Origin: Xanthostigma xanthostigma
Taxonomy: Eukaryota; Arthropoda; Insecta; Raphidioptera; Raphidiidae
Length of the DNA: 64,000 nt
Direction of reading: 5' to 3'
Assembly: GCA_963575645.1 (NCBI GenBank)
Contig: OY754465.1
Span: 59,233,901 to 59,297,900 of the forward strand
The translations under genes were made by a program, and so were the position numbers. Below are positions 43,691-55,994 of this stretch, piece by piece. The notes below the pieces were generated by a model that was given only the letters and a program-made list of their open reading frames with translations, had not been told where the DNA came from and did not search any database. The first letter of the stretch is position 1, and every line of letters starts with the position of its first letter.

Positions 43691-45045
43691 CAAACAAAAC
43701 ATTTTTACTAAAAAAATTCCATAACGATCTCTTTTATTTTCAGACAAGTTTTCAACTGTGCAACTGATAGAATTACTGAAAGAAAACTTTTAATTTGCTG
43801 ATTGCTATGAGAGCTACTACTCCTAGTGTCCTAAACAGCCATGCGCCTGCATTGAAACCGCCAACAAAGCTTGGTGAGTGGATATTGAACTAAAGTGTTT
43901 AACACTGGTCGCAGTGCCAAATATTACCGATATTCCGATGGAATTTTAAATAAAGAAATTATTATTATTACCGATCAAAAGTGTATTTGTTAGCTCAATC
44001 ATATGTTTCGTCAGATGAATCCAATTCACTCTAGCGTGCGTAAAAAGATTCACTTCAGTAATAAGACAGACGGGTATATTTCACTTATTTTTAGCGTAGA
44101 GTTTATACTGTATATTATATTTAATAGAGGTCCGTTCCGGTTTTACCCGAGTGCAAAATATGAGTTAATTTGTTTTCCCGGGACCATATAACAGGAGACC
44201 AGCGTCATTGAAGGCCTCCTCTTCCTTTTATTGGATGTAAACTAAAAATCGGTATTTTGGAGAGAGACTGGAAGCTGCGCAAGTAACTGTACAGCGCGCA
44301 CACACTAAGTTATTCTGGACTGTTAGAACTCGATTTTTTTAAAAATATTTTAGAAGATAATTTTTAAAGGTCCAAGGAGTTAAGAAATGCAAAAAAATAA
44401 TATATTTTCTTGTAAATTCTAATGTTGTCAAGTACCTTAAGGAAGTGCACAGAATTCAATTAAATTAACCAAAAGCATCCACAAAAATTAGTTCGACTCT
44501 TCTCGGTATTGTTCGGTTCTCGGCGTGCGGCTAAGCGGCCCCCAATTCAACGCGCCGCTGCTACTTCTTAGGGTCATAGCACGAAGTTATATGGCCCAGG
44601 GCCTTCCTGAATAAACGGACTATCTAACGCAAAAACAATTTTTCAAATCGGATTAGTATTTCAAACAAACTCGACATTTCTAGACTACAAGATTTTGGCA
44701 CATCTGTCACGAGTTGAGCACGCCTGTTCTAGAGTTTAAATTAGTTATTTTATGCGTATCTGGTGCACAATGCACAACCCTACAAGAGCAAACTCTCACA
44801 TTGAGACTATTCGGAATTTAGGCTAAATTATGTATGATAACGTTTTTAATGTTTTACGTGGATGCTTCAATTTTCTGATAAGATAAACTCTTATCAGTTT
44901 GGAGTTTACACAAGTCATTCCGAACGCTTGCGTTTAAGTTCGGTAAAATACGATTAACAAAAAAAAAAAACAACAGAATCACAAAACGTACAAGTGATAG
45001 ATTGATTTGGTTTACTATTATGACAAAATTAAACAACAAAAAAAG
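43691..45045. other. intergenic DNA with repeat debris
   Basis: A decayed ACCCGAGTG retroelement-end box is near 44145. A GC-richer patch at 44515-44570 is unexplained. No gene was seen. Confidence 0.4.
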
Positions 45046-45521
45046 TTTATTCAACTCATGCGCGTTATTCATGTTTTATCATGCCTAAAAACCGAACCCT
45101 AAATAGCCATTTACCGACTGGTGACAATTACTTGTCATAACTCAATGAAGATTCCTACTAGCTCGGCCATTATGGAGTAATGAAAATAAACGTAACTATT
45201 TTCTGAGTCGTAACGAAATAGTAGGTAACAACAACTCCGTTGTTACCCATTGAGACTAAAATTGAGAGGCCGAATGTTTTCGACATGGAGTTTATTCATA
45301 ACCGGCTAACCTCAAACCAAAACATTGAATCGTGCTGTTTGGTGCTGTTAGTATTGACAGTTTTTTTTATAAAGAAATAAATAGATATTTACATCTCATT
45401 ATAATTAAAACATGAATAACGCGCAATTGTTGAATAAAATTATTGGCGCAACTTGTAGGCTAAGTCATGACCTGTCAGCGCCCTGAATGACTTAGACTAC
45501 TAGTTACGCCAATAACTATTA
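45046..45521 (+). repeat. 476-bp inverted-repeat element, copy 2
   Basis: Same boundaries as 4749-5216 (TTTATTCAACTCATG to CCAATAACTATTA), with only scattered substitutions and small indels. The 3' hairpin is more complete here: GGCGCAACTTGTAGGCTAAG against CTTAGACTACTAGTTACGCC. Confidence 0.75.
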
Positions 45522-46361
45522 CAACGCAATCATGTTAGTTGTATTTTTTTGACTCAGAGAACTTAAAGCTATACTGCACAGGAGGCTGGTTTTGCCGCTA
45601 GATTCCTTGCTAGGTTTCAAGCGTGCTGTGGCGCTGGGTTTCGTGATGGCATTTATGTGTTCGCTTCACACGATGCATGTTTTGAAGCCGGCTTTGTAGA
45701 TGGGTTTGGTGAGCGCGCAGTGACAGTTCGAATATTAACAAAAGTGGACGTTTATTGTTTCTCTCGTGCGTAATGGTAATACGACTCGTGCGTGCTCGTT
45801 TTTAACATAATGTCATATGTAGTCGTAATATAAAGCATTACGCAACTTAATATATACCTATACAATCTATCTACTATATTACAAATTACAATATTTAAAT
45901 TTACTTTACTGTACAGTGTTTAAACTGCATTATCTTATCTAAAAAAATTAATAGGTATTTTTTTTGTATTATTATGGGTATTACACAGAACGCTATAATC
46001 TCGAAACTTGAACAATTCCAATAGGCAATCCAAATAGCTTTTTTTCTAAGAATTCACTACGTCACAATTGATTTATATCACAAGCACAATTGTTTACTTT
46101 TGTAACAAAACAATAATAATATAAAATATCTCATATATGAAACAAAAGATGAAAAAACTTTGTGTGTAACTATCACAAAAATAATAGAATGACATTTTTT
46201 TTATTATTTCGCGTTTTTAAAGCGAACTAAAAGGTATAAAATAATTTCTTTACAGACAGATTTGAAACGAAAAACGTATAAGTATCAAATTTTTTTTATT
46301 TATATTATTTTTATACTTTTTAAAACAAAAAAATACATCGTAAAAAAATAAAAATATTATA
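45522..46361. other. intergenic DNA with repeat pieces
   Basis: 45565-45735 has repeated GCTGG, GGTTT and CTTCACACGATGCATG motifs recalling a Harbinger MITE, but matched ends were not found. 46203-46280 (AAAGCGAACTAAAAGGTATA, GATTTGAAACGAAAAACGT) matches 63763-63850. Confidence 0.4.
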
Positions 46362-46434
46362 TGTTCCATGGGGGATCGAACCCGCGACCTTAGCGTTATT
46401 AGCACGACGTTCTAACCAACTGAGCTATAGCCCA
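46362..46434 (-). pseudogene. tRNA-Ile(AAT)-like pseudogene or SINE head
   Basis: The minus strand reads GCTCAGTTGGTTAGAACG, then TCGTGCTAATAACGC with anticodon AAT, then GTCGCGGGTTCGATCCCC. It matches eukaryotic tRNA-Ile, but the acceptor stem (TGGGCTA with TGGAACA), T-stem and D-stem contain mismatches. It lies close to a repeat at 46203-46280 also found at 63763-63850, so it may belong to a repeat. Confidence 0.7.
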
Positions 46435-47778
46435 CTGACAGATATGTGTCTTACAGCGGTTAACAAGTAAGAATGAATTATCCACCTGGACAGACACACA
46501 AGAAAGCGAATTAAATAAAACGTGGTAAAATACGGTAATTATTATATAGTTTTTGAATTTAAATTAGCTATAAAAATTCTAAAAAAAATTGTTTATAAAT
46601 ATTTAACTACTGAACGCATTTCAATGAATTTAAATAGGGTTTGAGTTTGATAGTGAATAAAATTTAAACTAAGGCGATCCGTCCAAAATTGCGATTTGTA
46701 GAGCTCAGACGTACGTACGTGCATACTGCATACCCAATCGACAATTGCTGTTTGCGATTTTCTATTACAGTTTTAGAAGTAATTATGAACTCGAATCAAT
46801 CTAAAAATGGTTCCATTTTATAGAACACAATCTCCTCTTTTCAAAAAGCTATAATTTGATTGGATTGCGTGCGAAATTAACCTAGATATAACTTCTTGTA
46901 TGAACGAAATTCAGCTCTGACGCGCAAAGCGATACTAAACGGTATGTGCGATAAAAGCAATTATTTCTGTCATCCTATCGATACACCTTATAAATAAATT
47001 ATAGAAGCGGCGATGTTAGTAATTCTAGTTGTCTAGCGTCTATAATATATTAATAGAAGCGCTGGCATGTTCTGCCTATACACACTGCACGGTAAACAAC
47101 AATGACGTACATGTTAGATTTTATAAAACGAAAACCGGAAGTTTTTAATAATGGCTAACCGCTTTCAAGATATTGTCGCTTGGATAAAATTTATCAATGA
47201 AGTATTGACGTCGTTTTAAAGATAGTTTGTTGGATTCGTTGGAAACAGAATTTAAGCATCCAAGACAAAGAGGCTTATGTCAATTTTTTAGTACTTTTCT
47301 TTATACCTTCAACAGAATTTCTGTTCCGTAAGGAAATGAAATTACCTACGATGATAGAATCGAAAAGTTGTATTCGAGCTAAAGATCGCTGACTACGAGG
47401 CAGGTTTTCATCGAAACCTAGCAGCCAAATCTAGCACATCCAGCGTGCTCTAAACGTATAAAGAAGAGTGCTTTTCCGCATGGAGGCTGTGAGCTTATGT
47501 GTCCGGGGATCTTTCATGCGTCTGCAAAAACGCATCGGTTTAAATGCATTTTTTTAATATTTGTCTCAGATAAAACTCCATGCCTACTGATTTTGGTGCC
47601 AATCGGATCAGTGGTTTTGGAAATATACGTAAATTGTGCGCCTATAACAATATTGTCTAAATATTTTATACGGACTCTCTGGAAGGATTCACTGAAAATT
47701 TCCAAATTTTTCAAAATTATTTTGTAGAAAACAATATACATTATATACATAATATACATTATATACATAATAAACGCG
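46435..47778. other. intergenic DNA, no gene seen
   Basis: AT-rich. 47400-47460 has CATCGAAACCTAGCAGCCAA and AGCGTGCTC resembling 45565-45735. AT microsatellite-like TATACAT repeats lie near 47735-47770. Confidence 0.4.
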
Positions 47779-47780
47779 TA

Positions 47781-48318
47781 AGGTGCACATAGGGAAATTA
47801 GCATTAGGAAAAAATACTTGGATCAGAGTTAGCCATGACTGCATTAATTGTTATTTCTATTGAATTATCGTGGTAATCTTGATGATGTCTATTTTATTTC
47901 GATTTATTTTTATTTTACTTGGCTTTTTTAATAATAAAAAGCTCTTATAAATCATTGTTTTAATTTTTTTGTACAAAAATGAAACAAAAAAACAGCTTCA
48001 TCTGTTTGGAAACATTTCATTCAAAAATTGTCTGACCGGTATGACGTTGCGCGTTGGTAAATCAGTGATCCAATGTCTTTAGGTTCAACACGAATAGGCG
48101 GAGATATTTGATCTCGCACCATATTTAAGTATTTTTGGGAATTTAATGTCCCATTAATAAAAAAAGTCCGATTATGTTGTAATCATTTGAATATTTTCTT
48201 CGGTAGTATACACATTCATTTTGCAAAACAATATTATCTGTCAAATTGAAAAACAAGATTTCAAGGCTCACTCTGATCCAGTCATTTTTTCCCAATGTTA
48301 ATTTCCCTATGTGCACCT
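47781..48318 (-). mobile_element. Tc1/mariner-like element remnant, 538 bp
   Basis: AGGTGCACATAGGGAAATTA opens the element and its mirror TAATTTCCCTATGTGCACCT (one mismatch) closes it, with TA at 47779-47780 and 48319-48320. Arms are about 50 bp. It retains part of a DDE transposase on the minus strand. Confidence 0.8.
48021..48182 (-). pseudogene. Tc1/mariner-type transposase fragment
   Basis: The frame reads LQHNRTFFINGTLNSQKYLN then MVRDQISPPIRVEPKDIGSL. This corresponds to the segment of Tc1/mariner DDE transposases with the pattern RT.FF..G.+N...YL.ML, which lies between catalytic acids. No catalytic residue is retained in the fragment and it ends at a stop. It supports the superfamily call. 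Confidence 0.7.
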
Positions 48319-48320
48319 TA

Positions 48321-49312
48321 CGTGTTTACATACTGTATGAGATTCTTCAGTTCTTCAACTGATTATTTTTTATATTCTAGTTTCTAAGACACTACTAACT
48401 CGTTTTTGAAAAAAAAAATTGTGTAATTCCCCTTATAAGCGATCCATTTTATATCTTTAGAAATTCTCAAAAAAACTGCTTAATGATTCGTAAGTGGCCG
48501 CGTAGATTACTTCATAGCTTACTTTTCGTTATAATGATAAAAAAGTTTACGATGAATTGATTCCAAACCTGACGGTTCATTTTTCTTCTAAACTATTATA
48601 GTACTGTACGAAAATAATTGTGAGTAAGTTATACACTTGAATACTACTAGCTGTTACCCGCGACTTCTTCCGTATGGGCTTTAATTTTTTTGCGCGGAAC
48701 CCTAATTCTTTTTCTTAAATAAAAGTAGCCTCGGTTACTCCTTATAACATCAGCTATCTGCCAGTAAAAGTCCCGTCGAAATCGGGCCAGTCGATTCGGA
48801 AATTAGTCAGACAGACAGACAAACATTTTTTAAATTTTCTGTTATAAGTACCGTATATACTTTAGAAAAAAGCTGTTGTTTTGACATTACAAACAGACAC
48901 TTCAATTTTAATTATTTGTACAGGTACCAGCTTGAGCGGCAGAGCGCAGAAATATTGTATAGCATACCCGTCCCGTGCGTAAAATTGTGCCGCTTATGTT
49001 GTGAAGTATAATTGTAATTATTCTCGAACTGGACTTGAAAATACGCCAAATTTGCTATTGACATTATTATAGCGAAGATAATAATTTATCTATTTTCAAA
49101 AAAAAAAAAAAATTAAGAGTACCTATATTAATTATACAAATGCTGGTAGTGAAACTAGATCGATAATTATTTTACCTGCATTTCTGCTAATTTCAAGGTG
49201 AAAATTAAATATATGCATTTGTGTCAGTTTAATCGAATTAGTCTAATTTCAGAGATGCATTTCAATTTAATTTTAAATTGTGATGGGTTATTTTCAGTAT
49301 CAAATGACTGAA
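48321..49312. other. intergenic DNA with a retroelement-like end
   Basis: 48648-48840 (CTAGCTGTTACCCGCGACTT, then GCCAGTCGATTCGGAAATTA and CAGACAGACAGACAAAC) is a familiar arthropod retroelement-derived repeat. A poly-A run lies at 49099-49112. No gene was seen. Confidence 0.5.
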
Positions 49313-49429
49313 ATAGTATATTATACACCACAAGGCCGAAAGTTTGATATCTTGCACTGCGCACCATGATGCATCACGGCGCGCAGTGCAATGGGATATC
49401 AAACTATCGGCCACTGTGGTGTATACTAT
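49313..49429. repeat. 117-bp palindromic element
   Basis: ATAGTATATTATACACCACA pairs with TGTGGTGTATACTAT; inner GATATC and TTGCACTGCGC are mirrored by GCGCAGTGCAA. Arms are close to 50 bp with a few bulges. Confidence 0.75.
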
Positions 49430-49781
49430 TTTTCTTCATACCTCGGTCGTAAGTATACGCTTATTAAATACATTAATTAATCAATTACTTATTATAATTA
49501 CATAAAAACACAGATAAATTCCAAGCAAGCAGCTTTGAGGTTATACGTAAAAACACGAATGACAGCTGTTCGCGAATACTAGATAAACTGTAATAGGGTT
49601 GCTGTGGAAACGACATCTAAACAACAATTGATAGGTGATTTTTCTTTACTGTCGCCCGAACGTACGTACTTCCCGCATTAGTGCGTGTAATCTCATCAAT
49701 GCGTGAATGTTAGACTTTCTGCGTTACAATTGATGTCGAAAGTATATGTGTACTTTCGATCGAGGTATATTTTAAAACACA

Positions 49782-50127
49782 GTGCGCACTTGTCAAGCAC
49801 GGACCAGCACCACCAGCACCGCACGGAACAAAAAAGCCTGTTCTTTGATTTGATTTGATTTTAACTGAGTAGCGATCTGCACCTGCAACCAGCAGCCTGT
49901 CATGTCTGTCTAGCCGTGCTGGACCGATCTAGTGTGCTATAGTCATGTGTCGTTTTCATTAGTTAATTTGCATAGACAAAACTACTTGAACACTGCAAAA
50001 TGTCCACCGCACATTACGGAGTCTGCACTAAATTTTGCTGGCTTGTGCTGGTCCAGTGTGCGACATCGTGCAGGTTGCAGGTTTGTGCTGTGCTGGTTGT
50101 GCAGGTCCATGCTTGACGAGTGTGCAC
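49782..50127. mobile_element. inverted-repeat MITE, ~346 bp
   Basis: GTGCGCACTTGTCAAGCACG, GACCAGCACC at the left is mirrored with mismatches by GGTCCATGCTTGACGAGTGT at the right. GTGCTGG motifs recur inside. The flanks TTTTAAAA and TTTTAGCC leave the target duplication undecided. An 86-codon frame overlaps it without any domain. Confidence 0.6.
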
Positions 50128-50234
50128 GGTCTTTTAGCCTGCACAAATACACGGTTGGATTTAGGGCTGATAATGATAAAGCAGGCGTTTAGGGCGTGTC
50201 GATAGAGATTCCTGGAATTCTTATACCTAAAAAA

Positions 50235-50890
50235 TTGGTTGTCTGTAAAGTCGGTTTACGGACGATAGTTTTACGTGATAACGTATTCCGTAATACATAA
50301 CCTAAACCTCCCAAAATTTGGTTTCAATCCGCTTATCCTTGGTGTCGGAATGATAAGAAATGTCAAAAGTGACGTTTGCAACTGTCAAAGTATTATGTTC
50401 TAATAATAATTAGTTATTCCAATACTTAACTTAGAAGGTGTTGCATTTCACAAAATACTAATGTCAAAAAATTGAATTAAACATTAGAAATGCAGCCGTT
50501 TTCATGTTAAGACAAGACATACGTTATTTTCTAATTTCCATGTACGGCAAACAAAGACGACCGACCGCGTCGCACCATGCATTAGACAACATTGCATTTA
50601 TATTTTATACAGCTATTTTTCTATATAAATTTGTATAAAAAAACTGTTTAGGCAAATTCTGTTATACGAAATCTATGTAAAATGTTCTCCTCTTTCGTTT
50701 AAGACTGGTTTCAAACCGATCTGATTTAAATTGAGCGAGAAATTAGCAAAAAGCACGCACAGGGTCAGGCGGAACGTTAGGAACGTTACGACCGTTAGGA
50801 ACGTTACACTTTTTCGTACATGCAGCCGGTGTTTCATCAATTTATAGATTGGTGATTCATCAATTTATAAGACGTTATCACGTCAAAAAT
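50235..50890. repeat. conserved-core repeat, copy 3 (656 bp)
   Basis: The same 56-bp left core as 3710-3765 and 39438-39493 and the same ACGTTATCACGTCAAAAA right end. Inside, GGAACGTTA units are locally multiplied, and CATCAATTTATA occurs twice near the right end. About 440 bp of interior sequence is absent from the 39438 copy. Confidence 0.7.
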
Positions 50891-50917
50891 GTTATATAAT
50901 AATTTTTTTTTTTAATA

Positions 50918-51271
50918 TACCGGGTGTTTTTTTTTTTTTTTTTAATTTGAACGTTTTTTTATCATCGAAATTTTTTTTATGTGAAAATGAACATCTTTTG
51001 TCTGAATTTTTTTTTAATTTAGCTTGTAGTTTTTTTTTTTTTTTGCGAATTGCTAATAATGATTTTTTAATGAGCGTATTGGTAAAACACTACGAGCCGA
51101 ATTGAAGAAAAGTTTAGACAAAAAATGTTTTTTTTACGAAAAACAATATAACAAGGGGTGAAGTGGTGGGGGTGGGTCTTGTATCCAAACGATTTCCCCC
51201 TCGAAATCCAATAACTTTCGTTCGAACATTTTTTTTTATTCAAGCCGTTATTTTGTTAAAAACACCCAGTA
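50918..51271. mobile_element. TA-target MITE, 354 bp
   Basis: Ends TACCGGGTGTTTTT and AAAAACACCCAGTA, with TA at 50916-50917 and 51272-51273. The interior is dominated by T-runs. Tc1/mariner-like by target only. Confidence 0.6.
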
Positions 51272-51273
51272 TA

Positions 51274-52859
51274 TATCTATAGCCAGTACAAAAATTTTTA
51301 AACTCATTAGTTCAAAACCTGTTTGTAAAAAAATTGCTCATTGTCAAATACGTATTATAGTATTAAGTTTGGGGCTCTTTTCATGTAAGTGATTAGGGAC
51401 CCCAAAGATCAAATTTCCAGATTTTTTCTATTTCAATATCTTTATTTTTCAAATTTCAAATTAAAATAATCGAAAGAGTCGTCTAACTTAACTCAAATAA
51501 AAGTGACCCAGATTTCGGAAAAGTTCAGTCTAAATATAGGACTCACGCTTCCAAAGTATTTCATTGAATATTTATGTGCGTATTTTTAGGTACCTTAAAT
51601 AATTCAAATATAAAAAAGTTTTACGCTTTTATTCCGAGAACAGGGAGTTTATTTGACTGATAAAATAATGCAAAAATAGCTTTTTAAACTGAAATATCTA
51701 TTATTCACCAAAAGGAACGCAGTTTTATCAGTGATTAAATTATTATTTGGAATTAGGGTACAACAACCAATATCTTTTTTAATTAATTCTTTGTATATAT
51801 CTGATCTCTAATTTTAATGACCAGCTTAAAGTCGATAGATAGATAGATTTATTGGTTTAAGTTATACATAGAAATGTTAAAAGCACGTCAAAAGAGAAAA
51901 AACAAAGATATATACAATGTTAGGGTGCATTTTCCATGTCCAAAAATTCTTCGTACTTATTGAAGCACTCCTTAATAAAATATTTATATATTGTCATTTA
52001 TTTACGCATAAAACAAGGAGTCCATAAGAATATAAAAAATACAGTTCGACCTTAACCCTCCTTGAATTATTTTTTATACGGTTATTTTACGGTGATTCTG
52101 TTCATTTTTTTTTGAAATTTTTACAGTTATTTTAATAAACGAACATGTTTCCACAGCCAAATAAGTCCTATTTTAAAATTAAATATATTAATCTTTATTT
52201 TCAAGCATTGTTTTTCTTTAGGAAGTATATCTGTACGGAAATAACCAGAAATTAAAAAATATACGCAAATGAAATCGCTACAACCTGACGAAAAATAAGT
52301 CACTAGGTAATAACGTACAGATTTAAAAATCGATCTGGTTGAAACAATCGTATCCAAGGAAACTTACAGGCTTAAAAGTTAACTCTAGAGATTGAAAAAT
52401 TGAATTACACAATTAAACAACTTACCTAAATGTCTTGTTTTAAAAATTAAAAAAGTCGATTTTTTTAAACTATAACACACGCAATTTTTTCGTTGATTAT
52501 TGATTTATTGGTCCCAGATGGGTTACACTCCAAACACTTACAACAGCTGATGGCACACCCTTGCTCGTATATTACAAAATAAAATAAGTTTCTGATCCAA
52601 TAAAACTAAGCTTTTATTTTGTTAACAATTATTCTCGATACTTATAGCAATTTAATAGCAATATATTTTCTATGGACTTTAGCTATATTAAGTTGAACGA
52701 TCAATAAAAATTAAATATATACGTATAAAAATATAAAATTTCACGCACGCAATTTACTTATTAAATTATTAATTATAGAGGTAACAGAACACAGTTCAAA
52801 TTGAGATTTCGTATAGGTACGTTTCGTTTTTGTTTTCACTAGCATTTGTTTCGAACATC
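51274..52859. other. intergenic DNA, probable upstream region of the 52.9-kb exon
   Basis: AT-rich. 51833-51990 (GATAGATAGATAGATTTATT) resembles the end of a retroelement-derived repeat. The last few hundred bases may hold the promoter of the GC-rich exon. No gene was seen. Confidence 0.4.
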
Positions 52860-52993
52860 GAGATACGGGGCATCACACTACACAACCAACACGTATATTT
52901 GACGAGCACCTACTTGCTACTGCCACTGGGTAACTGGCTCACCGATCATGGCTGGGCTAGCGCTACGCGGCAGACGCGAGTACAGTCGTCTAT

Positions 52994-53218
52994 ATGTGGG
53001 CGGCGTGGCGGCGGCATCATCGGCAGCCTTACACGACGACAGTTGCGGGCCCGAAACTCTCTCCCACCATCGCTGCCGCGCGGCGCAGAGCCGGCCCGAA
53101 CCGCGGCGGGGAGCACCGCAACGCGGCAATCCCGTCTCAACGCGATCTGTCCGGGTTGGACTCCGGTGTACAGTATAATAATTCAAACGACTTGTATACG
53201 TTCCGGGGACGCATCAAG
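52994..53218 (+). CDS. putative first exon of an unidentified gene
   Basis: About 52870-53220 is GC- and CpG-rich, in sharp contrast with its surroundings, and ends in a perfect donor AAG|GTGAGT (intron from 53219). One frame runs from ATG 52994 to the donor in phase 0 (75 codons, Arg/Ala-rich, ending SGLDSGVQYNNSNDLYTFRG then RIK). Two other plus frames are open over part of the block, so the true start and frame are uncertain, and it could be 5' UTR. No downstream exon was recognised in the remaining 10.8 kb; the gene may have a long first intron running off the window. I do not recognise the protein. Confidence 0.35.
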
Positions 53219-54020
53219 GTGAGTCCTCGGTTATATTATATCCTTCCGTGTTCACTCTTTCGGGTTCCTAAGGTTGCGCCTACACTGAATCAGTATTTAT
53301 TCCGACCCGTCGTAAACGCCAAGATTATAATGTAGATGCTTACATCGGAAGGGAAAAGAAACGATGACGGGCGCTAACGACGGGTTGGGCTGCACCTACA
53401 TTGAACCCGTATTTCTCCCGATCTGATGTCTGTCGACATCGAAAGAAAAAAATATTTTTAACAAAAAAATTGAACCGACTTCACACTAAAAAGTAAAAAA
53501 TAATTGCGTATTGAAATGTTTTGGAGTCGGTGTCAGTCAAAATGCAATCTATTCCGAGAACTACACCGACTCCAAAACATTTCAATACGCAATTGTTTTT
53601 ATTTTTTATTGTGAAGTCGGTTCAATTTTTTTGTTAAAAATATTTTATTTTTCTCTTTTTAGTGTTAATCTAACACTAAAAATCGGTGAAAATACATAAA
53701 AAACATTATGTGTGTCTTTGAAATTTGAGAGTTTCCCTCGATTTCTCCGGATTCCACCATCAGATCCTGACTTGGTTCCGATGGGACCACCTCTGAGGTG
53801 CACTCTTTCGAATAAAAAAAAAAAATTGAAAATCGGTTCATAATTGACGGAGAAATCGGTGAACATACATAAAAAAAAAATATATACAGACGAACATAGA
53901 ACCTCCTCCTTTTTGTTGAAGTCGGTTAAAAAGAAACACCAAGATTATAACACAGATGCCTACATTGGAGAGGAAATTTTGCTTCCCTTTCAAATGTAGA
54001 CACCTACATTACAATCTTAG
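53219..54020. repeat. nested repeat block in the presumed first intron
   Basis: An outer foldback element (ACATTGAACCCGTATTTCTC; CCTACATTGGAGAGGAAAT; CACCTACATTACAATCTTAG), related to 34607-34783, is split by 53450-53935. That insert has a foldback head (listed separately) and a body with CTCCGGATTCCACCATCAGA and AATTGACGGAGAAATCGGTG, ending GAAGTCGGTTAAA, a widespread arthropod repeat. Confidence 0.6.
53452..53645. repeat. 194-bp foldback with ~85-bp arms
   Basis: AAATATTTTTAACAAAAAAA, TTGAACCGACTTCAC and AATGTTTTGGAGTCGGTGT on the left are mirrored by ACACCGACTCCAAAACATTT and GTGAAGTCGGTTCAA on the right, with few mismatches. The arms carry the same GAAGTCGGTT motif that ends the adjoining repeat. 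Confidence 0.75.
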
Positions 54021-55507
54021 TGTTTGCGGTAAAATTTTACTGAATAGACGGTTTTGATTTTGCCGAATTTTAAACGCACGAAACTGTCTATAGCTATAAG
54101 ACAGTTGAAGAAGTGATTTCCCTTGGAAACACACTTTTTTTTAAGAAAAAAAAACTGTATAAACGCCAGATATGAAATAAATTCACACGCAAACGTCAAA
54201 ATAATGAAGATTTATACACCATAATATTGAACTCCACTAAACAGTGTGACAACGGTAATAATGTTTTATTAAACTACAACCCCAGAATTGTTTTTTAAGA
54301 ACTCTCCCCAAACGTCCTCTCCTTTTCACAGCTCAAAAAAACGCGACCCCGTAATTGTTCTTTTAAAAAACTGCTCATTTTCACTGCGCATCGACACGAT
54401 CTTTGAATCTTAAATGTTGGGAATTTTATAGATATTGGCCATATCGAAAGTAACTAACATTGAGTATTATATCTCTCTTTATCAAAAGTTTTATGTCTTT
54501 ATCTAGGGCGTTAGCCAATCAGAACCAATGAGCTCTTACGACTTAAAAAAAGACAGAAGTATATGTTTGCACCCTAATGGTTCGATTTCGATTTTATTCC
54601 TATGCTCAGTATATAATAAAAGTATACTATTTGTAGTTTCCGACTGAAGGTCGATTTCTGGCCGAAGCCGAAGACTTAAAAACCCTATGAAATTTAGTTT
54701 AAATTGGCTACAACTGCTACAAGCTACAATTAATAATATAAATGAATTTAAAACTTTTAAATTGAAGGTTTACATTGACTATATAATATAAAAAGGTAAT
54801 TTTAATCATCTCTAAAAGTCGCCACGTCCATCGTGCTCTTGCTCATTCGTAACAGTTCGTTCAATTTCGACGCTTGTTAGAAACCTTCGGCTTCACCCCA
54901 TTTTGGCCGAAGCCGAAGGTCTCGCCGACTGTGGCCGAAGCCGAAGCTTTGGTCGGACACTAGAAATTATCCAAAACTTTATATGCAATAAGGAAAATCG
55001 CTGGTCTTGATCATTGATTTGTAATATAGAATCTAACCCTAAAAAGAAAAAAAATGCGAGACGACTCCATTGACATTAAAAGACATCTGCAATACACCGT
55101 GCAAAGGCGGACCTGTGCTCTGGCGTCTAGCGAATGCTTAACGATCGTTACATGGATTGACGACGAAGCTTTCGTTCCTTCGTTCGTAAACAGGTTACGC
55201 TTTTACATAACGAACAAAACAGACCTACATATCATCAATCCATATCTACATTGTAAGAGCGATTCAGGATTGTACGTCACTTGAAACACAGTAATAATAT
55301 TATCGTCAAGAATTTTATCTATTTTAACAGCATGAAATTACGTAAAGACATTGCAGTGTTGCACTGGAAATGCTTCCTTAATTGAGCTTTGGAAACTTTT
55401 AACTCGTTCACAATTGTTACGTAGGTGGTGCATTCAGGGGCGGATTTGGTTGTGATGCCGGACCTATGTGGCGCACTTATTATAATGTCAAAGAATATCG
55501 ATAGTGT
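54021..55507. other. intergenic or intronic DNA, no gene seen
   Basis: 54285-54370 resembles the GAATTGTTTTTTTAAAAAC units of 5919-6140. Repeated GGCCGAAGCCGAAG motifs occur at 54660-54950. Neither gives a gene. Confidence 0.4.
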
Positions 55508-55994
55508 GTTCACCGATAGTGGTAACAGTGAATAATTCTTGTACTCTCCTAGATACAAAAAAATTCAACTGGTTTACTATGGGAAACTGCTGAGGTATAT
55601 TTTTTTTGTACTTCGAACTCAACCGGAAGTGTTGCAATATATACTTTTCTTTACATTTTAAAAATTTCTCTTATTTTCTCTATAAATTCATATAAAATTT
55701 TCATAAGGTTACACAAGAAAATATTCGAGAAAAACGTTATCGATTTATTAATTAAACAAACAGTAATAATTAATATTTACACATGTGTGGAGTGCTATGA
55801 AAGTAATTATTATACTGTGTGCTTAACCAATAAATCAATGACGTTATTCTCGAATATTTTCTTATGTAACCTTATGAAAATATAACAGTGCATGTGCCAT
55901 ATAGCAAATAAATATACATAAAATTCTCGTGTCACAATTTTTACAGCGCTAATGTCCGAAACCACCGAACCCTTTTTGACTAAATTTTGTAAAT
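55508..55994. mobile_element. GTTCACCG-ended foldback element, truncated copy
   Basis: GTTCACCGATAGTGGTAACA, GTGAATAATTC opens the copy, and the inner hairpin ATAAGGTTACACAAGAAAAT is mirrored at 55850-55875. It matches 61058-61605, but the right end is missing where the next repeat begins. Confidence 0.6.

Noticed and set aside
46362-46434. Functional tRNA-Ile gene
   Set aside because: Mismatches in acceptor, D-, T- and anticodon stems make a working tRNA unlikely, although the anticodon is AAT.
52917-53186. Minus-strand open frames in the GC-rich block
   Set aside because: GC-rich DNA has few stops; only the plus strand has a consensus splice donor.
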